A DNA stretch of 64,000 bases, taken from assembly GCA_002395835.1 (NCBI GenBank), contig DGVD01000007.1, positions 1 to 64,000 of the forward strand. The letters run 5' to 3'. The DNA is from Bacteroidales bacterium UBA4293. GTDB taxonomy: Bacteria; Bacteroidota; Bacteroidia; Bacteroidales; Bacteroidaceae. The notes below the pieces were generated by a model, which was not told the DNA's origin, did no database searches, and was given only the letters and a program-made list of their open reading frames with translations. The translations under genes were made by a program, and so were the position numbers. Positions 17,027 to 25,255 of the stretch are shown here, piece by piece (the first letter of the stretch is position 1; each line of letters begins with the position of its first letter).

Positions 17027-17432
17027 CTTCACTAGCTATTAAAGGGGTGAATATATACTTTATATGCCTTTTTTCATTCACATATTCATTTTTTCCATCC
17101 TGTAAAGTATGAATCAGCCTTTTCAAATCTTTCTTCAAGGTCATTTTAATGTACCATTTGTTCAACATGCTGATTACATGATACAACTTTACCTTATCTT
17201 TTTCAGGAACGTAAGAAAAATCCATAGCAGATATGCCAAATTCATTGAATAGACTACCATTAATCCGTCCTTCTTGATAAGCCATAATGCATATCCCACT
17301 TATATGGGCTTTTTGCATTTCTATAGAAGCAGTATACCGAGCACGCTCTCCTTCTGTTTGAGGAAAGTGAACTTGTGCATGCGCAAATATAGTGGCACAA
17401 AAAAGACTAATCAACAGTAAATACTTTCGCAT
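17010..17432 (-). CDS. Exported protein of unknown function in the polyene cluster
   Basis: 140 residues with a signal peptide (about 1-19, ending FAHA). The mature part is a small alpha/beta domain (MQKAHISGICIMAYQEGRIN, then a FSYV and TLKKDLKR segment). I do not recognise a family. Its position beside the LolA-like gene (26-base overlap) and before a dehydratase recalls small exported or lipoprotein genes in aryl polyene clusters, and it lacks a lipobox Cys. A role in carrying or accepting the polyene lipid in the periplasm is a guess. Confidence 0.6.
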   Translation of the reverse strand: MRKYLLLISLFCATIFAHAQVHFPQTEGERARYTASIEMQKAHISGICIMAYQEGRINGSLFNEFGISAMDFSYVPEKDKVKLYHVISMLNKWYIKMTLKKDLKRLIHTLQDGKNEYVNEKRHIKYIFTPLIASEDGIAE

Positions 17433-18030
17433 CTATTTTAGAATTAATCTGAACGTTACTCAATTCAATGACGGTCTTATCTCCATTCTTTTCCACCAAT
17501 TCAACCATAGAAACCGTAGAATTCTTCTTATTGAAGTGAAGGATGATTTTCTGAAACATTTGTTTCATATCCTTTCTCAATGGGGATAAGTTGGCTACAT
17601 ATTCATTGGCAATATCCGATATCTTCACACTAAAATCCTTATCGTCATTCAAGCAATTACCTACTACACTATTCATCATGATGCGAGCAATTTCCTTGAA
17701 AATTTTATTTTGCTGAACATCAATCACATCATTGTGCTGATTACTTTTCAGGTAAACTTTGGAATTGTTCAGTAGAAAAACATAAGCATAAGGGGAAACA
17801 TATTCCCAACGGAGCTTATTATTCTGCTGATAATACATCTTTCCTTTAGACACTAATTTGTCATTCAGCATCTTCAAGTTTTTTGTCTGAGTAAAATCAC
17901 ACTGCATGGACTTCATCTGTGAAGCCACCTCATTAATCTTCTGCCTGATTTGAGCTTCAGACAAAGTCTGTGCTGAAATCAGCATAGAAAAACTCAGTAA
18001 GACAGTTAATAGTACAAAAAACTTTTTCAT
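17407..18030 (-). CDS. LolA-like periplasmic lipid carrier
   Basis: 207 residues with a signal peptide (about 1-20, ending SMLISAQ) and a LolA-type half-barrel. Family features are MQCDFTQTKNLKML, KGKMYYQQNNKLRWEYVSPY and a late VELVEKNGDKTVIELSNVQI. LolA carries lipoproteins from the inner to the outer membrane; LolA-like proteins inside aryl polyene clusters are proposed to ferry the lipid-bound pigment in the same way. Here the role is inferred from the neighbouring exporter and acyltransferases. It follows the four-helix membrane protein gene by 2 bases and overlaps the next gene by 26. Confidence 0.8.
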   Translation of the reverse strand: MKKFFVLLTVLLSFSMLISAQTLSEAQIRQKINEVASQMKSMQCDFTQTKNLKMLNDKLVSKGKMYYQQNNKLRWEYVSPYAYVFLLNNSKVYLKSNQHNDVIDVQQNKIFKEIARIMMNSVVGNCLNDDKDFSVKISDIANEYVANLSPLRKDMKQMFQKIILHFNKKNSTVSMVELVEKNGDKTVIELSNVQINSKIDAKVFTVD

Positions 18031-18032
18031 CC

Positions 18033-18386
18033 TTATCTAGCAATTAATACACATCCACCCATAATTAATAACACACCAAGCCATTTTTCCATGGAAACCT
18101 CCTCATGAAAGAAAACGATAGCTGCTATCATCCCCATCACATAACTCAGACTAATCATGGGATAAGCCATACTGAATGGGAAATTCTTGAGGATGTAAAA
18201 CCACAAAAGCGATCCCAAAGCATAACAAATACCACAACAAGCAAATTGCCAATTAACCAGCAAACCACCCCAGAATTCACGATTCCACCCAAATGGAGCC
18301 ATACGCATAAGGGCAAATTTCAGAAATACCTGACCGCTAGAAAGCAATATACTCTGAATCAAAGCAAGAATGATCAATTTCCACAT
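18033..18386 (-). CDS. Four-helix EamA/SMR-like membrane protein (ArnE-like)
   Basis: 117 residues with four hydrophobic helices (about 1-22, 44-65, 72-92, 97-115) and short loops. The size and SGQVFLKFALMRMAP start resemble EmrE/ArnE-type half transporters, which often work as dimers; ArnE/ArnF flip a modified undecaprenyl lipid. Given the GT2-acyltransferase in the cluster, a flippase for the lipid-linked sugar is plausible, but this is inference. It overlaps the preceding ketosynthase gene by 13 bases. Confidence 0.7.
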   Translation of the reverse strand: MWKLIILALIQSILLSSGQVFLKFALMRMAPFGWNREFWGGLLVNWQFACCGICYALGSLLWFYILKNFPFSMAYPMISLSYVMGMIAAIVFFHEEVSMEKWLGVLLIMGGCVLIAR

Positions 18387-20128
18387 GACAGCACCATTAC
18401 TAATGAGTGAATAGAATAATCATATTTTTTCCCTAGCCTAGACATAATGTCCCGAAAAGCAGGAGTTGTTTCATCATGAATACCGACTAAAACAGTTTTA
18501 GCTTTACCACTTCTTAGAAGCAGTTTTGCATCACGCAAAGCCCAATCCAGAGAATTATCTCCCTGCGTGTAGGTTATATTATATCCATGACATTTCAATC
18601 GAATGGCAATATTACTACTAATCGTATTATGAGTACTTTGCATGAAGAGAGTAGGTTTTATCATCTGCTCTCCCTGCTCATGAATCTCATTCAACAAGAG
18701 TTCGCTATTTTCAAGACATCCCATGGAAGTACCTGTTATGATGGCATCGGGACACTGAATTCCAGCTTGTTGCAACGCTTTCAATGAAGACAAGAGGGAA
18801 CTTTTCATCAGTTTACCCATACGACGTGCCTCCAAAGGTTTTACAAACTGCTTGATTTCAGCCAGTTCTTCTTCAGAATTAATTTCCACTTTACTCAAGA
18901 CCTTTATCTCCCTATCACTCCAAATGGAATCAATAACAGATGTAGGTCTATCTGAAAAGAGTAAAGATGAATCATTCCCACCAAATCCAAAAGAATTACA
19001 TAGGACATGATGCAATTCATAATGAGATTCTCCCAAAGTAGGTATAATACCATCATTAAATGGATTTTTCCAACATAAATTACCTGGAACAAACTGGTGC
19101 TGTAATGCCAATATACTTATAACTGACTCAATGCTTCCTGAAGCACTGGTAGTATGACCCGTATATGATTTTGTGCTAGAGACCAATGGCATCTTTATAC
19201 CAAAAACACGATTTAGAGCTACACTTTCACTAGCATCATTATTCGGGGTTCCAGTACCATGAGCATTAACGTATTGAACATCAGAAGGAAGAATTCCTGC
19301 CATACGCAAGGCTTCATTCATCGCCAGATAGGCTCCTTCCCCATTCTCTGATGTAGCAGTCTGATGGAATGCATCACACGCATTACCATATCCATTTAAA
19401 TAGGCATGGATAGGGACATCTCGTTGTCTGGCAGATTCCTCCGTTTCAAGGACAAGGAAGGCTGCACCTTCCCCCAAGTTCAATCCTGCTCTGGTAGCAT
19501 CAAAAGGACGGCAAACCTCCTTATCCAAAATCATCAAAGAATTGAATCCATTTAAATGGAATTTGGATAGAGCTTCTGTTCCACCAGCTATAACCAGATC
19601 GGCCTGCCCGCTTTTTAATAAGTTGGCTCCAAGAATAAGAGCATTGGCTGCCGAAGAACATGCAGTGGAAATCGTGGTATAATCAGAGAAAATGTCAAAA
19701 TAGTTTGCCATAAACTGAGTACAACCACCACAATCATGATATTCTAAACAATCCAGATGTTTAAAATCGCCATGAACCAGTTCTTCATAATAGCGTTCGG
19801 TCAAATCCATGCCCCCAACTGTGGTACCGGAAATCAAGACGATACGTTTATCCCCTTTCTGGATTTTTGCCTCCTCAATAGCCTGCTTAATGGCAAGTAT
19901 TCCCATCAACGCAGTTCTACTAGCCAGACCACTAATACCCAACTGTTCCTTCATCTCCTCATTAGAGAGAGGTACTTCACCTACAGGCAATTCTTTATGG
20001 ACAGAATCCAAGTATTGCATAGCTCCAATACCTGTTTTTCCCTCCTGTAAAGAGCGTAAAACAGATAATTTGTCCAAGCCAATAGCTGAAACAATTCCTT
20101 CACCAGTTATGACAATACTTGAATTCAT
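18374..20128 (-). CDS. Ketosynthase with C-terminal ketoacyl-synthase-like domain
   Basis: 584 residues, about 170 longer than FabF. Residues 1-405 are a complete ketosynthase: Cys in TACSSAAN (near 157), His in NAHGTGTPNN, and the second His in KSYTGHTTS, with NSFGFGGNDSS at the end. All catalytic residues are present, so it can elongate. From about residue 420 a second domain begins (EARRMGKLMKSSLLSSLKAL, IITGTSMGCLENSELLLNEI, MQSTHNTISSNIA, YTQGDNSLDWALRDA), which looks like the N-terminal ketoacyl-synthase-like domain family PF13723, found as a separate small protein in aryl polyene clusters. It lies 9 bases after an ACP gene. Confidence 0.85.
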   Translation of the reverse strand: MNSSIVITGEGIVSAIGLDKLSVLRSLQEGKTGIGAMQYLDSVHKELPVGEVPLSNEEMKEQLGISGLASRTALMGILAIKQAIEEAKIQKGDKRIVLISGTTVGGMDLTERYYEELVHGDFKHLDCLEYHDCGGCTQFMANYFDIFSDYTTISTACSSAANALILGANLLKSGQADLVIAGGTEALSKFHLNGFNSLMILDKEVCRPFDATRAGLNLGEGAAFLVLETEESARQRDVPIHAYLNGYGNACDAFHQTATSENGEGAYLAMNEALRMAGILPSDVQYVNAHGTGTPNNDASESVALNRVFGIKMPLVSSTKSYTGHTTSASGSIESVISILALQHQFVPGNLCWKNPFNDGIIPTLGESHYELHHVLCNSFGFGGNDSSLLFSDRPTSVIDSIWSDREIKVLSKVEINSEEELAEIKQFVKPLEARRMGKLMKSSLLSSLKALQQAGIQCPDAIITGTSMGCLENSELLLNEIHEQGEQMIKPTLFMQSTHNTISSNIAIRLKCHGYNITYTQGDNSLDWALRDAKLLLRSGKAKTVLVGIHDETTPAFRDIMSRLGKKYDYSIHSLVMVLSCGN

Positions 20129-20137
20129 GAGTAGAAT

Positions 20138-20398
20138 TTATTTTTTCCGGTTTTTACTTACAAAATCAGCTATTGTTGCCACATTCTTGAAAATGGCTTT
20201 TCCTTCGGAAGGATTGGCTAGACGAATGCCATATTCCTTCTCCAAAAGAACAATAAGTTCCAGTGCATCGATGGAATCCAATCCAATTCCATCCTCACCA
20301 AACAATGAAGCTTGATCATCAATATCATCTGGAGTCATTTCCTCCAAATTTAAGACATCTATGATTTGTTCTTTCAATTGCTTAATTAATTCATCCAT
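20138..20398 (-). CDS. Acyl carrier protein 2 of the polyene cluster
   Basis: 86-residue acidic ACP with the attachment site EDGIGLDSIDALELIVLLEK (Ser of DSI near residue 47). It sits between two ketosynthase genes (3 and 9 bases away), the natural place for the carrier used in chain extension. Confidence 0.85.
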   Translation of the reverse strand: MDELIKQLKEQIIDVLNLEEMTPDDIDDQASLFGEDGIGLDSIDALELIVLLEKEYGIRLANPSEGKAIFKNVATIADFVSKNRKK

Positions 20399-20401
20399 AT
20401 T

Positions 20402-22111
20402 TTAATTCATTTTATTTGTAGTCAGTAAATAAAAATCTGCATCTAAATGAGATTCATCTTCTGCATCTATCCAACCGCCCAAGATAGATTTGATTCCACT
20501 ATCCTGAAACGTAGATAGAAAAACTTGTTTCATTATATTTTCATCCTTCTCAGGCAAAACATAAAATGACGTTTCACCATGGTAATGATTTCGAATAGCT
20601 ATTTCACCCGTTACGATATTGGGCAAAGTATAGACGAAAACTGAAGGACTGGGATAATAGTTTTCCTCATCAGAAATATCTTTCTGGTGAATCCTATCTG
20701 AATGTATAGAAGAAGTACGATTAAAAAGCACCACAGCACGGTCGTCAGTCTCTTTATCTCTGTCATCCCCAGAAACTTGGAGCAATAACTCTGATGCTAT
20801 AAAACCTAATCTGGAAAGTAAGTCCATCTTGTAAAATTTGGGATAACCTCCAATTTTAGTTTTATAAACCTCTGACAACATGTCCTTTCCTATGCTTTCA
20901 GTAACTAATTCTTTTCCATCAACTACTATTCTCTGCGTTGAAATAGTAACATGATGAGCCTTAAATAGATTCTGAGGAATAGAAACCTCATTTACCCCAT
21001 GTTCATCTTTTGTAGCAAATAAGGCTGCATTGCATCCACCAAATCCAGAAATCAACTTCACAAAGGATGTTTTATCCGTATCCCTGGAAGAAGCAGATAT
21101 ATTGATCTTTCCTGAAACACCTAATTCGGTAAAACCCTTGGTTCCCAATATCCGATGATAATCTAAAGATTTCATGGTAATAATGGTTTCCAATAGTCCA
21201 GCTGCCCCCATCGTATGACCATAATATCCTTTCAAGCCATTGGCAGGCAAATCCGACAAACTGGCATGTTGCACGGCAACAGATTCCATTTGATCATTAT
21301 ACATGGTAGCAGTTCCATGGACATTGACCAGAGCCAAGTGGTTCATAGATTCACCTTGTAAAGCACCAAGAAGAGCCTTGTAGCTACCTTCTCCCTGTTT
21401 TGAAGGGCTACTGATATGGTAGGCATCGTTACAGATTTTACCCTGCTTAATTATCCAAGAATGTGGTTCAACCTGCTTCCTTGACAGAATCACAGTAGCC
21501 ACAGCCTCACCTAAATTCAAACCTGTGCGTTCCATATCAAATGGAAGACAAGGTTCAGCAGATAATGCCTTAAAAGACTGAAATCCAGAAACTATGAATT
21601 TATTTTGTATATCTGTTCCTGAAACAATTGCATAATCATAGAAACCTGCATCCAAAAGCCTTTCAGCAAGTATCAGGGCAGCTGTCCCCGATATGCAGGC
21701 ATTACAAACGGTAATAGGAACTGAATCCAATCCCAATCTGTCAGAAACAGTTTTAGCAGCTATTCCAGGATAAATACGCTCTTCGGTAAAGTCTGAAGAT
21801 TCCAAAAGACCTATATTACCTTTAGTGGTACTGACTATGAGCACCACACGATCCTGATGAACATCTATACTCGTATCCTTCAATGCCCTAGAGATAGAAT
21901 GATACAGCAAAGATTCAAATAAAGTCAGTCCGCTTACTTGGTACTTCTTCCTCTGGTCATCCGTAAACAAAGAAGCTGCAAAAGGTTCAGGCAGATTCCA
22001 CAGATGCGTATAAGTACTTAAGGCGGAATTTCCATGGCTAAGTGCCTGGTAATTCTGCTCTGTACCTTCCCCTAATGGAGAAATAATATCATCTGCTATC
22101 TTATAAACCAT
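20402..22111 (-). CDS. Ketosynthase / chain-length-factor-like protein with long C-terminal extension
   Basis: 569 residues. Residues about 1-375 are ketosynthase-like: VCNACISGTAAL carries the Cys, VNVHGTATMYND the first His and GYYGHTMGAAG the second His; GFGGCNAALF ends the fold. The sequence is more diverged than the other two ketosynthases (for example VHGTAT instead of AHGTGT and no GG after NAC), as expected for a partner or chain-length-type subunit, though the active-site Cys is kept. The last ~190 residues (380-569) have no family I can name; they include FYVLPEKDENIMKQVFLSTF. A thioesterase gene precedes it by 3 bases. Confidence 0.75.
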   Translation of the reverse strand: MVYKIADDIISPLGEGTEQNYQALSHGNSALSTYTHLWNLPEPFAASLFTDDQRKKYQVSGLTLFESLLYHSISRALKDTSIDVHQDRVVLIVSTTKGNIGLLESSDFTEERIYPGIAAKTVSDRLGLDSVPITVCNACISGTAALILAERLLDAGFYDYAIVSGTDIQNKFIVSGFQSFKALSAEPCLPFDMERTGLNLGEAVATVILSRKQVEPHSWIIKQGKICNDAYHISSPSKQGEGSYKALLGALQGESMNHLALVNVHGTATMYNDQMESVAVQHASLSDLPANGLKGYYGHTMGAAGLLETIITMKSLDYHRILGTKGFTELGVSGKINISASSRDTDKTSFVKLISGFGGCNAALFATKDEHGVNEVSIPQNLFKAHHVTISTQRIVVDGKELVTESIGKDMLSEVYKTKIGGYPKFYKMDLLSRLGFIASELLLQVSGDDRDKETDDRAVVLFNRTSSIHSDRIHQKDISDEENYYPSPSVFVYTLPNIVTGEIAIRNHYHGETSFYVLPEKDENIMKQVFLSTFQDSGIKSILGGWIDAEDESHLDADFYLLTTNKMN

Positions 22112-22114
22112 AAA

Positions 22115-22537
22115 CTATTTATTAAAAACATCCCACCGCTCCTGCCATTCTTTATAGAACTGAGGACTTTCCCAAACTAATTCATAATTCAAATCCATAA
22201 ACACCTGAATAGAGGTACCTGTAGCTATTAAGGTATCATCCACAGTATCACGGATTTCGTAATCGAAAACTACCTTTGCAGCCTGAGTGGGACGGTAAAC
22301 TATATCTATCCTAGGCTTTGAACCATATTTTAGGGGATGCTTATACTGAAACTTCAAATCTACAAGCGGTGCATAGTAGCCCTTTTCTATATACCCTAAA
22401 TAGGTCAAGCCAAATTTTTCCCCAAAAGCCTCTCTAGCATCTTCAAAATACAAGGCATAGGATCCATGCCAAACCACGTTCATGGAATCCACCTCAGAGA
22501 AGCGAATATTGAATTCTTTACTAACCTTCAGTTCCAT
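22115..22537 (-). CDS. Hot-dog acyl thioesterase (4HBT/YbgC-like, ApeK-like)
   Basis: 140-residue hot-dog thioesterase. The 4-hydroxybenzoyl-CoA thioesterase/YbgC pattern is visible: FNIRFSEVDSMNVVWHGSYA with the catalytic Asp, then YFEDAREAFGEKFG. Such an enzyme in the cluster would remove stalled acyl chains from an ACP or release the finished product; in aryl polyene systems it is regarded as editing. It overlaps the dehydratase gene by 17 bases. Confidence 0.8.
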   Translation of the reverse strand: MELKVSKEFNIRFSEVDSMNVVWHGSYALYFEDAREAFGEKFGLTYLGYIEKGYYAPLVDLKFQYKHPLKYGSKPRIDIVYRPTQAAKVVFDYEIRDTVDDTLIATGTSIQVFMDLNYELVWESPQFYKEWQERWDVFNK

Positions 22538-22994
22538 CCTTTTTGAGTGCTATTTTTAACTCGCCAGTTAGCAAAATATTTTTCCCTAACTGGACAGTAG
22601 AATTTGCCAGTGTCATCCCGAAGATTTCTTCCTGGACATCCACAGTGGTTGTTATGGTATCATTCACCTTAGGTAAGTCATGAATTTGCAAATTTCTTAT
22701 TGCACCGATAAAACCAATCTGAATTCCTTTCTTCAGGATATATTTATTGACATACCCGATACGAGCGGCACAAGTCTGAGCTATATTCTCTATAAGTCCC
22801 GAAGCGGTAAAACAGCCATTGTCTACAAAGATATTATTTTCTGTGATGGTGGTCTCTGTCACAGTACAAAGCATGTCGAACTGTGTAAGACAACTAATCA
22901 TCACAAAAGGTTCTTGCTGGGGAAGTAATTCATGAACATCAATACTCCTCAAGAATTCCTCTGTAGGCTTTGTATAATCCAACTCATCCATCAT
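22521..22994 (-). CDS. Hot-dog dehydratase, ApeP-like
   Basis: 157-residue hot-dog protein of the 3-hydroxyacyl-ACP dehydratase type. HELLPQQEPFVMI gives the active-site His early in the protein and LIENIAQTCAARIG the central helix with its acid residue. This is the layout of ApeP, which pairs with a FabZ-like partner; the FabZ-like gene is 4 kb downstream in the same run. The ATG at 22994 overlaps the stop of the upstream acyltransferase by 4 bases (ATGA), supporting this start over TTG 23000. Confidence 0.75.
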   Translation of the reverse strand: MMDELDYTKPTEEFLRSIDVHELLPQQEPFVMISCLTQFDMLCTVTETTITENNIFVDNGCFTASGLIENIAQTCAARIGYVNKYILKKGIQIGFIGAIRNLQIHDLPKVNDTITTTVDVQEEIFGMTLANSTVQLGKNILLTGELKIALKKDGTEG

Positions 22995-23872
22995 GACCAA
23001 AATTCAAAATAGTTGTACCACTGTGTAGGGTAAAGATTTAACATACGCTCCAGTTCTGTGACATAAGCATTGGAGAGTTGATTAATCTGCTCACTACGCT
23101 TTGCCAGCTTATCATATTTCAAAGGAGTCACATAAATTTTATAGCATTTCAAAGAGGTTTTCATCACATTTACAGCCAAGACATCCAATGACCTCATCGT
23201 GGCAACACTAAAAGGACCCAAAGGAAAATTGGCAGGTGCGCCTAAAAACATCTTTCGAACACATTTCTGAGACCCGAAAATACGATCAGCAGGTATACTG
23301 ACGATTTCACCGTTCACTAACGCATTATCTATTTCAAATAAGTGACTCATATCAGCCTTGATTCCAATCATACGGATATTTGTATTAGAGAACATCTTGT
23401 TTCTGTTCTCCATGACAGTCTCCTTCTCCTCCGCAAAAACCAAAGCATTAAAGACTTTTGATTCAGCTACCAGATTATATCCTGCCAATTCATAATTCCC
23501 TATATGAGAACTCAACTGGACAAACCCATCTTTTTGTGCTGCAAGATGAAGAAAGTGGTCGTAGCCTTCGATCTCAATCTTAAACTTTTTACCTGCATAC
23601 ATTGCAAAACGATCAATGACAACTTGACCAAACAGGCAATGATTCACATATGTCTTCCATGCAGCTTTCCATGGCGAATAATGAAATCGCTCACGGAAAT
23701 ATCGATAAGCAATGCCTCTACTGGCATTCAGACAGAGACAGACAGGTACCACAAAGATAGCAGCTGCCAGATAAAGTAATCTGACATCCATGAAACGCAA
23801 AGCAAAAATCAAGCTATTTAAAAGCTTAGATCCACCATACGTTTTACCTGTCCATTTCTGCTCTTGGGCCAT
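22991..23872 (-). CDS. LpxL/HtrB-like lipid acyltransferase
   Basis: 293 residues of the late lipid A acyltransferase type. An N-terminal membrane helix (about 27-52) is followed by the HX4E catalytic motif in LSSHIGNYELAG (near residue 120), and then SIPADRIFGSQKC and LGAPANFPLGPF, as in LpxL-like enzymes. In polyene clusters this class is thought to attach an acyl chain, possibly the polyene itself from its ACP, to the glycolipid. An ACP gene lies 1 base upstream, which fits an ACP-bound donor. It should act at the inner face of the membrane. Confidence 0.8.
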   Translation of the reverse strand: MAQEQKWTGKTYGGSKLLNSLIFALRFMDVRLLYLAAAIFVVPVCLCLNASRGIAYRYFRERFHYSPWKAAWKTYVNHCLFGQVVIDRFAMYAGKKFKIEIEGYDHFLHLAAQKDGFVQLSSHIGNYELAGYNLVAESKVFNALVFAEEKETVMENRNKMFSNTNIRMIGIKADMSHLFEIDNALVNGEIVSIPADRIFGSQKCVRKMFLGAPANFPLGPFSVATMRSLDVLAVNVMKTSLKCYKIYVTPLKYDKLAKRSEQINQLSNAYVTELERMLNLYPTQWYNYFEFWS

Positions 23873-23873
23873 A

Positions 23874-24116
23874 TTAACCTACCTTAGACTGAATATAATC
23901 ATAGAACTGGGAAAGTGTTTTAACTCCTCCCATTTCCTCTGGTTTAATCTTGAAACCAAAATTTTTCTCCACAATTACCACTATATCGACAAAATCCAAG
24001 CTGTCGATACCTAAGTCCTCTTTCAGTAATGCATCATCTGCAATTTTCTCCTCATCGATTTCCAAATCATCTATTAGAAATGCATTTACCTTTTCTTCAA
24101 TTTCTTTTCTATCCAT
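23874..24116 (-). CDS. Acyl carrier protein 3 of the polyene cluster
   Basis: 80-residue acidic ACP with the site EDLGIDSLDFVDIVVIVEKN (Ser of DSL near residue 39), the one closest to fatty-acid ACP. It sits between the methyltransferase (7 bases) and the LpxL-like acyltransferase (1 base). Confidence 0.85.
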   Translation of the reverse strand: MDRKEIEEKVNAFLIDDLEIDEEKIADDALLKEDLGIDSLDFVDIVVIVEKNFGFKIKPEEMGGVKTLSQFYDYIQSKVG

Positions 24117-24123
24117 ATGCTAA

Positions 24124-25227
24124 TTATTTTTGTTTACAAACTATTATACTATGTCCTTGTCCTAATCCATCATAAATCTCCTCAACTTGTAATCCAGCGG
24201 TTTCTATCAAACGGATCATATCTTCTGAATGATACATTTTGCTATTTCCATTGGCTATAGCTGCAAAATATAAGCTAGTCATCGTCAAACAAAATGAAGC
24301 TGGCTCAAAACGCTGTCTATCCCAAAGAGTCTCCATAATGAAAATACGAGTGTTACCAGTCATGGCCTCCTTTGCACGAGTCAGAATGCTTACAATCTCA
24401 TTTTCTGAGAAACAATCGAGGAACTGACTCATCCAAATGGCATCTAAACCATCCTTACGTTTAGGAAAAGATGCATTCTTATCCAAGAGGTTGATACCAT
24501 AACCAACTATCCTCTCCGAATTTTCCTTACCTGCAATCTGATTCTTCATCAATTCTATTTGCTGAGGAAGATCTAGAACTGTAACTTCAACTTCCGGATT
24601 ATAGTTTACACACTTCAACGCCCATTTACCGGTATTTCCACCCACATCAAATAGCGTACGAACATTATATTTACCGAACACTATCTCTAATGCTTGTGGA
24701 AAAGAAGAGTCACTATAAAAATGGTCAAATCCAAACCAACTTTTCTGCACCTGCTCAGGAAGGCTGGACAAACCTTCATAAACCGTAGGCCAATCTCCAA
24801 AATGTTTCAACCCCACAGGTTTTCCTTCTTTCAATGATTCCTCCAGATTAAACCAACCCACATAGTTAACATCATGATTAAAATCCAAGTTAACACGAGT
24901 AGCCGGATCATTTATTAAGAACCATCCCGTTTTAGATAAGAAGTACTTATCTGTATCCGGATTAATGAGCACAGTACCTATGCAAAGCGAAGCCTCCAAC
25001 AAGCATTTCACAGCATACCGGGAAAGGCCAGTTTTACAAACTACCTCATCTTCAGTGAGACCATTATCACTATCCCGCAACAAATCCAAAATACCCCACT
25101 TGACCATCAGTCGGGAGGCCTGAAAAACAGCCGGTCCCCATGCTATGAATTCTGCTGCACGTTGAGCATCACGAGCAGATAGATTATCCTGTGTATATTT
25201 TTTCTTTAATGAATCAGACAAATACAT
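24124..25227 (-). CDS. SAM-dependent O-methyltransferase-like protein
   Basis: 367 residues with the two-domain layout of small-molecule O-methyltransferases: an N-terminal winged-helix dimerisation part (about 20-110, VKWGILDLLRDSDNGLTEDE) and a C-terminal SAM fold with FDVGGNTGKWALKC (near residues 194-208) and VTVLDLPQQIELM. It ends in a YDGLGQGHSIIVCKQ strand. In the cluster it would methylate the aryl head or another hydroxyl of the polyene; no substrate evidence is visible. The glycine loop has Asn-Thr where GGGxG is more usual. It lies 7 bases before an ACP gene. Confidence 0.8.
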   Translation of the reverse strand: MYLSDSLKKKYTQDNLSARDAQRAAEFIAWGPAVFQASRLMVKWGILDLLRDSDNGLTEDEVVCKTGLSRYAVKCLLEASLCIGTVLINPDTDKYFLSKTGWFLINDPATRVNLDFNHDVNYVGWFNLEESLKEGKPVGLKHFGDWPTVYEGLSSLPEQVQKSWFGFDHFYSDSSFPQALEIVFGKYNVRTLFDVGGNTGKWALKCVNYNPEVEVTVLDLPQQIELMKNQIAGKENSERIVGYGINLLDKNASFPKRKDGLDAIWMSQFLDCFSENEIVSILTRAKEAMTGNTRIFIMETLWDRQRFEPASFCLTMTSLYFAAIANGNSKMYHSEDMIRLIETAGLQVEEIYDGLGQGHSIIVCKQK

Positions 25228-25255
25228 AAATTTCTTTATTGAAGAAATACATCAA

